Source: Paraburkholderia aromaticivorans (GTDB lineage Bacteria > Pseudomonadota > Gammaproteobacteria > Burkholderiales > Burkholderiaceae). Taken from it: a stretch of 64,000 bases of DNA. The notes below the pieces were generated by a model that was not told the origin of the DNA, made no database searches, and saw only the letters and a program-made list of their open reading frames with translations. Within the stretch, counting starts at the first letter, position 1. The number at the start of each line of letters is the position of its first letter. A program made the translations under genes and the position numbers. The stretch covers positions 600,982 to 664,981 of the forward strand of contig NZ_CP022991.1 of assembly GCF_002278075.1 (NCBI RefSeq). The letters are read 5' to 3'. Of the stretch, positions 57,597 to 64,000 are shown piece after piece.

Positions 57597-58988
57597 TCAG
57601 GCGCCGGCCGCGACGACAGGAATGTTCACTTCCCGCGCCGGATCGCGCGCGGCCAGATCGATCGCGGTCTGCGGCAACGGCCAGTCGCCCGGATGGTGAT
57701 GCGCAATCTGCTCGATCATCAGATTGGCGATCTCGAAGATCAGGTTCATCGTGCCGCGGTAGCCGACGTAGCGGCGATGCGCGTTGCCGACCCGGTCGAA
57801 CACGGGAAAGCCGATCCGCAACAGCGGCTTTTGCAGATGCGCGGCCATCTGGCGGCCGTGCGAATGGGTGATCAGCAGGTCGCAGTCCGTCGCGGCCCGT
57901 TCCATGTCTTCGAGATCGCCGATCACGACCCGTTCGGCGGGCAGCAACGCGTGCGCGGGCGAGCGCGTGGTGCTGATGCAGCAGTGCAATTGCGCGCCCA
58001 TTTCGTGCAGCAGGCAACCGAGCGCAAGCAGCAGATCGGGCTCCGCGCCGATCGCGACCTTGATGCCGCCGGTGTGGAAATGCCCGTCGAGCATCGCGTC
58101 GAGCAACTGGCTGCGCTGCCGCCGGTATTTCGCGGGAACCGGCCGCCCGGAGCGCTGCGACAGCAATTGCAGCAGGCGGTCGTTGGGTTCGAGTCCCGTG
58201 AGCCGCTCGAAGATGTCGAACGGTGTGCCGGCGATCGCCTGCAGCGCGAGCGCGCCGTCACGCGTCTGCTCGCCGACGCCGATCGTGAACGCCGACGCGC
58301 CGGCGGCCCGGATCTGCGCGAGCGTGGTGCCGCCCAGCGTGGTGCCGCGCCAGTCCGGCGCGATGTGACCGTCGAGCGAACCGGAAATGTCGGGCAGCAC
58401 AATCACGTCGAAGCCGAACGCTTCGATGATCTCGCGCAGTTCGTCGATGTCGCCGGGCGACAGATGGCTGCCCGGCAGCAGCGTGACCTGACTGGCCACC
58501 TTGGGCAGCGGCTTGACGAGCGCCTTGACGATGCCGGCGACCGCGTGCCGGTAGCCGTCTTCGAATGCACCGACATAGTCGGGGGTCGACACGTACACGA
58601 TTTCGGTGTCGTCGAGCTCAGGCTTGCGTTTGCGCACGGTGACGAGATAACCCTCTACGTCGTCGCCCTTGGTTTCGGTCAGGCCCGTCGAACAGATAGC
58701 GATGATCTTCGGCGCGGCACGCTTGCGGATGTTGAGCAGTGCGGCTTCGATGTTCTCGTAGCCGCCGAGCACGGTGGTGACTTCGTTCATCGCGGTGGTC
58801 TGCAGCGGGATCGCCTCCTTGAAGTGGCGCACGAGCAGCACGAGGCCGAACGACGTGCAGCCCTGCGAGCCATGCATCACCGGCATGCAGGCATCGAGTC
58901 CGAGGAACGCGAAGCTCGCGCCTAGCGGCTGGCTCATCTTGAGCGGATTGACCGCACAGGCTTTCTTTGATTCGACGACGTCGGCCAT
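57597..58988 (-). CDS. nifN: NifN, FeMo-cofactor scaffold subunit
   Basis: 463 aa from ATG 58988, with a strong GGAGGAAA ribosome-binding site. NPLKMSQPLGASFAFLGLDA then PVMHGSQGCTSFGLVLLVRH, and ICSTGLTETKGDD, are NifN/NifK-like signatures. NifE and NifN form the tetramer on which FeMo-cofactor is completed. A 22-base gap separates it from nifE. Confidence 0.95.
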   Translation of the reverse strand: MADVVESKKACAVNPLKMSQPLGASFAFLGLDACMPVMHGSQGCTSFGLVLLVRHFKEAIPLQTTAMNEVTTVLGGYENIEAALLNIRKRAAPKIIAICSTGLTETKGDDVEGYLVTVRKRKPELDDTEIVYVSTPDYVGAFEDGYRHAVAGIVKALVKPLPKVASQVTLLPGSHLSPGDIDELREIIEAFGFDVIVLPDISGSLDGHIAPDWRGTTLGGTTLAQIRAAGASAFTIGVGEQTRDGALALQAIAGTPFDIFERLTGLEPNDRLLQLLSQRSGRPVPAKYRRQRSQLLDAMLDGHFHTGGIKVAIGAEPDLLLALGCLLHEMGAQLHCCISTTRSPAHALLPAERVVIGDLEDMERAATDCDLLITHSHGRQMAAHLQKPLLRIGFPVFDRVGNAHRRYVGYRGTMNLIFEIANLMIEQIAHHHPGDWPLPQTAIDLAARDPAREVNIPVVAAGA

Positions 58989-59010
58989 GATATTTCCTCC
59001 GGCGCGGGCG

Positions 59011-60492
59011 TCAGCCCGGCACGCCAAGTTCCAGCCCCATCACCCACGCCGCGGCCCCCGCCAGAGGGAGCGTAGCCTGAGCTTGCACCGCACCCAGCGT
59101 CTCGCCGTCGTCGCCCCACGGCGCCGGGATGCGCACCTGCTGCCACACCGGGTTATAAATCGCGCGGTCGATCTCATGCACCAGTTCCACGATGCCTTCA
59201 TAGCCGCCATACGGGTGGTGGCGCTCCTGATTGATGTCGAGCCAGGGCATGCGGGCTTTCAGCGCGACGAACTGCGAGCGGCCGCCCGAGAGCATGATGT
59301 CGGCCTTTGCATCCCTGAGCATCGCGTACATCTCGCGCGGCGTCATGTCGTCGATCATGTGTGCGTCGTCGCCCATGATCTCCCTGATCTTGTCCTTGTC
59401 TTCCTTCGTGCTTTTCTTGATGCTGGTGCCGACGATTTCGAGCCCGGCTTCCTGAAGCGCGGCCACCACCGACCACGACTTCACGCCGCCGGTGATGAGC
59501 AGCACGCGCTTGCCGGTCAGGCGCGCCTTGTAGTGCGCGATGCGCGCCCAGGCGCGGGCTTCCTCGGCGGCGATCAGACGCTCGGTGCGCTCCAGCAGAT
59601 CGTCCGGCGCGCCCTGCTGCACCAGCAGGCCGGCGATCTGGCGCAGCGTGTCGCTCATGTCGCCGATCCCGTAGAACGAGCCTTCGAAGTAGGGAATGCC
59701 GTAGCGCTGCTGCATCTTCGTCGCGATGTTGATCATCGACTTCGAGCAGACCATCATGTTGACCCGCGCGCGATGCGAGCTCGCAATCTCGTTGTAGCGC
59801 CCGTCGCCGGAAATGCACGAGAGGATGCGGATGCCGAGCGCGTCGAGCAGCGGCTTCGTCTGCCACAATTCGCCCGACAGGTTGTATTCGCCGATGATGT
59901 TGATGTCGTACGGCGTCGTGTACTCGGGCTCGCGCGTGCCGATCACGTAGTCGAGAAGCGCCTCGCCGCCGAGCTTGTTGCCCAGGTTCTTCGGCCCGGC
60001 GAAGCCTGGCGAATTGACCGGGATCACCGGCTTGCCGAATTTTTCGGTGGCACGCTGGCAGACTGCCTCGATGTCGTCGCCGATCAGCGCGGTCACGCAG
60101 GTCTGATAGACAAACACGGCCGGCGGATCGTATTTCTCGATGATCTCGCGCACGCTTCTGAAAAGCCGCTTCTCGCCGCCATACACCACGTCGAGTTCAT
60201 TGATGTCGGTGGTGAAGCCGGTGCGATAGAGTTGCGAGCCGGACGATGCGGCATGCCGGTTGTCCCACGAGTTGCCTTCGCAGGCAATCGGTCCGTGCAC
60301 GAGGTGCGCGACATCCACCACCGGCTGCAAGGCGATCTTTGCGCCGTCGAATGCACACCCGCCCGCGGCGGCGCCCGGCGAAAGCTGTTTCGTGCAGCCC
60401 TTCTTGCGCTCCTTCTCGCTCTTGCCCTGATTCTTGTCGCAACCCGGTTCGTCGAATACCTCGGCAATTTTGGCGTTGAGCGAAGCGGACAT
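59011..60492 (-). CDS. nifE: NifE, FeMo-cofactor scaffold subunit
   Basis: 493 aa from ATG 60492 (MSASLNAKIAEVFDEPGCDK). It has VDVAHLVHGPIACEGNSWDN, VYQTCVTALIGDDIEAVC and INQERHHPYGGYEGIVEL, typical of NifE. First gene of the nifENX operon; a sigma-54-like promoter lies 34 bases upstream of the start. Confidence 0.95.
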   Translation of the reverse strand: MSASLNAKIAEVFDEPGCDKNQGKSEKERKKGCTKQLSPGAAAGGCAFDGAKIALQPVVDVAHLVHGPIACEGNSWDNRHAASSGSQLYRTGFTTDINELDVVYGGEKRLFRSVREIIEKYDPPAVFVYQTCVTALIGDDIEAVCQRATEKFGKPVIPVNSPGFAGPKNLGNKLGGEALLDYVIGTREPEYTTPYDINIIGEYNLSGELWQTKPLLDALGIRILSCISGDGRYNEIASSHRARVNMMVCSKSMINIATKMQQRYGIPYFEGSFYGIGDMSDTLRQIAGLLVQQGAPDDLLERTERLIAAEEARAWARIAHYKARLTGKRVLLITGGVKSWSVVAALQEAGLEIVGTSIKKSTKEDKDKIREIMGDDAHMIDDMTPREMYAMLRDAKADIMLSGGRSQFVALKARMPWLDINQERHHPYGGYEGIVELVHEIDRAIYNPVWQQVRIPAPWGDDGETLGAVQAQATLPLAGAAAWVMGLELGVPG

Positions 60493-60525
60493 GACAGGCT
60501 CCTGATGGATGGATGTTTCTCTAGT

Positions 60526-60541
60526 GGCAAGTTCCATACCA
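60526..60541 (-). promoter_or_regulatory. Sigma-54-like -24/-12 promoter upstream of nifE
   Basis: On the minus strand TGGTATGGAACTTGCC has TGG and GC separated by ten bases, the -24/-12 spacing, 34 bases before the nifE ATG. nif operons are normally NifA/sigma-54 driven. I did not find a TGT-N10-ACA NifA site in the upstream 200 bases. Confidence 0.5.
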
Positions 60542-60752
60542 CCGGGGAATGCCGTAAATGCGGTCCAACCGGCCTTCGATCACGACACTCTCGCGCGTCG
60601 TCATGGCGGGTTTGAACGGTTTGCGACAGACGGTTTGCGACACATACAACGTCCGGCTCCGCGGGTTCACCGCATCGCCGGGTGAGAACAGCACGTAGCG
60701 GGTATGTGCTGGCAGTTGCCGCAGTTGCCTCGCGTCGCGCGACCCGTGCGGC

Positions 60753-61235
60753 TCAGTTGTCGTCGGCCAACACTTCCAGCGCCACCAGTTGCCCGTAGAG
60801 CGCGCGCCGCGCCGGCCAGTTCGAATCACCCGCGAGGCGCGAGTCCGCGCCTTCGAACGCGCCGATCGCGTCACGGTCGTTCCAGTAGATCAGGCAGCGC
60901 CCGCCGCGCGCGGCCAGCGCAGCGGCCTGAGCATCGCGTTCAGACACCGGCTCGCGCCGGCACACGCCCCGGCCGAGCAGATAATCCGCGCGATAAAGCA
61001 AGGTGTCCCAACCATGCTCGTCACCCACCGCGCAGATCGATGGGTACGCCGCCCGTCCGCTCGCATCGGGAAGGTGATCGACCAGCGCGAGCAGTTCGCG
61101 CGGCGTGACTTCGTCGTAGATCTCGGCAGCGCTCAACGGATCGGACGTCGCCACCTTGCGGGCGAAGTCGTCGTCATCGTAGGCGAACCACGCGCGCGGC
61201 GGTGCTGAGTCTGATTGCTCGACAACATAGATCAC
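60753..61235 (-). CDS. Unknown protein of the nifDK operon (160 aa)
   Basis: Starts at GTG 61235, which has an AAGGAG site six bases upstream; GTG 61250 is less likely because it overlaps that site. The sequence (MIYVVEQSDSAPPRAWFAYD, EVTPRELLALVDHLPDASGR, CLIYWNDRDAIGAFEGAD) has no motif I recognise. It lies downstream of nifK and a second unknown gene on the same strand, so it is probably co-expressed with nitrogenase. Confidence 0.65.
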   Translation of the reverse strand: MIYVVEQSDSAPPRAWFAYDDDDFARKVATSDPLSAAEIYDEVTPRELLALVDHLPDASGRAAYPSICAVGDEHGWDTLLYRADYLLGRGVCRREPVSERDAQAAALAARGGRCLIYWNDRDAIGAFEGADSRLAGDSNWPARRALYGQLVALEVLADDN

Positions 61236-61319
61236 GTTGTGCTCCTTCACCGGGAGTGGTCGGACCGGCTGGCGCCGGGCAGCGCGGACATCCTGTCTTC
61301 AGCGGTGTTCCTGTACCGG

Positions 61320-61667
61320 CTACTCGACGCCCTCGGCGGCGGTCTTCGCCCATACCGCGCGGCGCAGCCGCTGCGCGATGCCGGCCGGGCTCGCGTCGAA
61401 CTGCCGCTGCGCCGCCGACATCGCCCCCTGGGCAATCGCCGTTTCCTCGTGCGTCAACGGAAGCCGGCCGGCCACATGCGTGGCCCCCGGCACGGAGCGG
61501 GCGATCATCTGCCGGTTGGGGTGTTCCGTCAGCGCGACGAGATGGTCGGCCTCGCGCACGCCGGCCAGACAGACCCAGCCGTCAATGACCTCGACCTTGC
61601 GGCCGTCCTGCGTCATCCTGACCAGAACCGCATCTGCGGCGCCCGATGCATCTGCTATGTCTGTCAT
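61320..61667 (-). CDS. Unknown protein of the nifDK operon (115 aa)
   Basis: Begins at ATG 61667, 15 bases after the nifK stop. The segment VEVIDGWVCLAGVREADHLV and an Ala-rich helical C-terminus are visible; no domain is recognised and there are no cysteine clusters. Position makes co-expression with nifDK likely. Confidence 0.65.
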   Translation of the reverse strand: MTDIADASGAADAVLVRMTQDGRKVEVIDGWVCLAGVREADHLVALTEHPNRQMIARSVPGATHVAGRLPLTHEETAIAQGAMSAAQRQFDASPAGIAQRLRRAVWAKTAAEGVE

Positions 61668-61682
61668 GGCCGTGCGCTCCCG

Positions 61683-63242
61683 TCAGCGGATGATGTCGTA
61701 GCTGTAGTCGGTCTTCGCCGCGACGATCGTGTTGGCGTCGAGCGCTTCGAAGAATTCGTCCAGCAGCGTGACCAGCACGCGCAACGCGCCTTCATAGCCC
61801 CACGTCGGGAAGCGATGATAGTGGTGGCGATCGAAGATCGGGAACACCATGCGTATCAGCGGCGTTTTCGTATCACGCTCGAGGTATTTGCCGTAGGTGT
61901 TGCCGATCAGGAAATCCACCGGCTCCGTGAACAGCAGCGAGCGCATATGCCACAGATCGCGTTTCGGATACACCTTGCAGCCCGCGCCGTACGGCGACGC
62001 GTCGAACAGCGCCTGCACTTTCGCGGCCCAGGTTTCACCGCCGTTGGTCGCCAGCACGTGTGCCGGTTCGGCGCCGAGTTCGAGCAGGAACTGGGTGTAG
62101 CCGAGCATCTGGTCCGGGTCGCCATAGAGCGCGAAACGCTTGCCGTGCAGGTGCGCCTGGCTATCGGCCATCGCGTCGACGAGCTGGCCGCGCTCCTTCT
62201 CCAGTTGCGCCGGAATCGGCTTGCCGGTCACGCGCGAGATTTCCATCAGGAACTGATCGGTGCCCGCCACGCCGACCGGCGCGTTCAGCACCACGACTTC
62301 CTGACCATGCTCGGCGATGAACTTGCTGGTCTTCTCGCAGCAGTATTCCTGGAACACGAAGGTCGCCTTCGCGTTCAATGCGCGCTCCACCTCCTCCTTG
62401 GTCGTGCCGCCTTCGTACATGCGGAACTCGCCGTCGGTCGGCGTATTCCACGTTTCGGACGGATCGCAGATGATGTTCACCTGCACGCCGAACAGATCGA
62501 AGATGCGGCGGATTTCCTTCATGTTGCCGACCACGTAGCCGTCGAACCCGCCGATGAAGTTCACGCTCTCATCGGCCACCCGTTCGAGCGGCGCGGCCGT
62601 GCCGGCCTTGCCGTCCCAGAAGTGCTTGAGGATCCCGAGAAGCGCGTTGTCGTAGCCGGTGACATGGCTGCCCACGAAGGCCGGCGTGTGCGCGAACGGC
62701 ACATCGTAGTCTTCCGGCACGCTGCCCTTCTGCTTGCTGTTCTTGATGAACGCGTCGAGGTCGTCGCCGATCACTTCCGCCATGCAGGTCGTCGAGACCG
62801 CGATCATCTCGGGCTTGTACAGGTTGTACGCGTTGGCGAGACCGTCGATCATGTTGTTCATGCCGCCGAACACCGCTGCGTCCTCGGTCATCGACGAACT
62901 GACGCACGAGGTCGGCTCCTTGAAGTGACGCGAAAAGTGCGAGCGGTAATAGGCGACGCAGCCCTGCGAGCCATGCACGAAACTCAGCGTCTTGTGAAAG
63001 CCGTTGGCGACGTACACCGCGCCGAGCGGCTGGCAAGCCTTGGCCGGGTTGACGGTCAGCGAGTCGCGTGCGAAGTTCTTCTGTTTGTAGTCCTCGGTCT
63101 TGGTCCATTCGACGATCTGACTGACCTGCGCGTCCGGATGGTTGAATTCGAAGTTTTCCTTTTTCGTGCGGAAAATTTCCTGGTACTCGGGCTCACGGAA
63201 CAGCAGTTCGTGGTCGAGAATCTTGTCTGCGGATTGGGGCAT
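61683..63242 (-). CDS. nifK: Nitrogenase MoFe protein beta subunit NifK
   Basis: 519 aa, full length. The P-cluster cysteines are at C70 ([12 protein letters not shown]), C95 ([11 protein letters not shown]) and C153 ([13 protein letters not shown]), the same numbering as the well-studied Azotobacter protein. [20 protein letters not shown] closes the protein. With NifD it forms the dinitrogenase tetramer that reduces N2. It follows nifD by 55 bases. Confidence 0.97.
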   Translation of the reverse strand: MPQSADKILDHELLFREPEYQEIFRTKKENFEFNHPDAQVSQIVEWTKTEDYKQKNFARDSLTVNPAKACQPLGAVYVANGFHKTLSFVHGSQGCVAYYRSHFSRHFKEPTSCVSSSMTEDAAVFGGMNNMIDGLANAYNLYKPEMIAVSTTCMAEVIGDDLDAFIKNSKQKGSVPEDYDVPFAHTPAFVGSHVTGYDNALLGILKHFWDGKAGTAAPLERVADESVNFIGGFDGYVVGNMKEIRRIFDLFGVQVNIICDPSETWNTPTDGEFRMYEGGTTKEEVERALNAKATFVFQEYCCEKTSKFIAEHGQEVVVLNAPVGVAGTDQFLMEISRVTGKPIPAQLEKERGQLVDAMADSQAHLHGKRFALYGDPDQMLGYTQFLLELGAEPAHVLATNGGETWAAKVQALFDASPYGAGCKVYPKRDLWHMRSLLFTEPVDFLIGNTYGKYLERDTKTPLIRMVFPIFDRHHYHRFPTWGYEGALRVLVTLLDEFFEALDANTIVAAKTDYSYDIIR

Positions 63243-63297
63243 GGGATGCTCCTGATATTCAGTTCGATGGCTTCAATGGCCTGCCGGCCATCGGGGC

Positions 63298-64000
63298 TTA
63301 GGAGGTTTTCTTCCAGGGTGCCCTGGCGAGCCCCCAAACCGGGCTGGAAATGGCCATGTCCATGTCGCGCGCGAAAATGGCGTAGCCGTCGTAGCCGTGG
63401 TACGGGCCGGAATAATCCCAGCTGTGCATCTGGCGAAATGGCACGCCCATCTTCTGGAATACGTACTTTTCCTTGATGCCGGAGCCGACCAGGTCGGGCT
63501 GGATCTGTTCGACGAACTTCTCGAACTCGTAGCCGGTCACGTCGTCGTAAATCAGCGTGCCGTCCTTCACGTAGTGCGTGGTGCGCTGATAGTCGTCGTT
63601 GTGGCCGAACTCGTAGCCCGTGCCCACCACGTTCATGCCGAGGTCTTCATAAGCACCGATCACGTGGCGCGGACGCAGCCCGCCGACGAACAGCATTACC
63701 GTCTTGTCCTGCAGACGCGGCCTGAACTTCGCGTTCACCGCGTCCACGAGCGGACGATACTTCGCGATCACCTTCTCCGCATTGGCCTTGATCGTGTCGT
63801 CGAAATGGCTGGCGATTTCGCGCAGGCTCTTCTCGATCATCGTCGGGCCGAAGAAGTTGTATTCAACCCAGGGAATGCCGTACTTCTCTTCCATGTGCCG
63901 GCTGATGTAGTTCATCGAGCGATAGCAGTGCAGCACGTTGAGCTTGGCCTTCGGCGTGTTCTCGAGCTCGGCGATCGAGCCGTCGCCCGACCATTGCGCG
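63298..64000 (-). CDS. nifD: Nitrogenase MoFe protein alpha subunit NifD (C-terminal part)
   Basis: The frame is open through the right edge, so only about the last 234 codons are present. It reads [40 protein letters not shown] and [19 protein letters not shown]; the histidine in MHSWDY is the FeMo-cofactor ligand. The N-terminal cysteine ligands and nifH lie outside the window. Confidence 0.96.
   Translation of the reverse strand, partial: AQWSGDGSIAELENTPKAKLNVLHCYRSMNYISRHMEEKYGIPWVEYNFFGPTMIEKSLREIASHFDDTIKANAEKVIAKYRPLVDAVNAKFRPRLQDKTVMLFVGGLRPRHVIGAYEDLGMNVVGTGYEFGHNDDYQRTTHYVKDGTLIYDDVTGYEFEKFVEQIQPDLVGSGIKEKYVFQKMGVPFRQMHSWDYSGPYHGYDGYAIFARDMDMAISSPVWGLARAPWKKTS

Noticed and set aside
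58774..60615. 613-codon plus-strand frame opposite nifE/nifN
   Set aside because: Antisense frame with no recognisable domain; nifE is unambiguous.
60542..60752. Possible small gene between nifE and the unknown nifDK-operon gene
   Set aside because: The frame there is an extension of a shadow frame without a start or ribosome-binding site; treated as promoter region.
61215..63476. 753-codon plus-strand frame opposite nifK and neighbours
   Set aside because: It is the mirror of nifK and adjacent genes in GC-rich DNA; its translation is His/Arg/Val-rich with no motif.
1..64000. tRNA genes, rRNA genes and CRISPR arrays
   Set aside because: None recognised by eye on either strand, including at the edges of the mobile region; a tRNA scan would be needed to exclude them.

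Overview
The window is high-GC DNA with dense, overlapping operons. Gene content points to a nitrogen-fixing Burkholderia/Paraburkholderia-type betaproteobacterium: a type VI secretion (T6SS) locus with FHA, TagF and PppA regulators, molybdate uptake genes, and a nifDK/nifENX cluster. This assignment comes from recognising protein families by eye, not from a database search.

Region 1 (1-24.9 kb, plus the far end of tssA at 32.2-33.1 kb) is a nearly complete T6SS locus: tssB-tssC-hcp-tssE-tssF-tssG-tssH, then two accessory genes that look like effectors (a DXD glycosyltransferase and a YopT-type C58 cysteine protease), vgrG, a small VgrG-linked gene, an FHA gene, tssK-tssL-tssM, tagF, pppA and a small membrane protein. 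The last core gene, tssA, is convergent and has been split by a transposon.

Region 2 (24,922-32,227) is a complete 7,306-bp Tn3-family transposon with 38-bp terminal inverted repeats and a 5-bp target duplication. It carries tnpA (with an apparent frameshift), two genes coupled to tnpA, a tyrosine recombinase with a candidate core recombination site next to it, and a divergent passenger gene. Removing the element and one target copy restores a perfect 352-codon tssA reading frame.

Region 3 (33.1-37.4 kb) holds an ECF sigma factor, a membrane anti-sigma factor, a catalase-related peroxidase and a second anti-sigma paralogue.

Region 4 (37.4-49.85 kb) is a mobile-DNA patchwork: an IS256-type remnant, a ParD/ParE toxin-antitoxin pair, a complete IS3-family element next to a complete ISNCY-type element, two decayed tyrosine recombinase genes, and the 3' end of a cdiA-like toxin gene with a candidate immunity gene, cut off by an IS407-type element.

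Region 5 (49.9-64 kb, all minus strand) supports nitrogenase: modB-modA-modC-modE, a luciferase-like monooxygenase, a DUF2325 protein, a globin-like protein, then nifE-nifN-nifX-(NifX-associated)-(CCE_0567-like)-fdxB-nifQ and nifD-nifK-orf-orf. Molybdate uptake feeds NifQ, NifE/NifN and NifX for FeMo-cofactor assembly, which matures the NifDK dinitrogenase. Two sequences resembling sigma-54 -24/-12 promoters lie upstream of nifE and of the globin gene. nifH and the start of nifD are outside the window.
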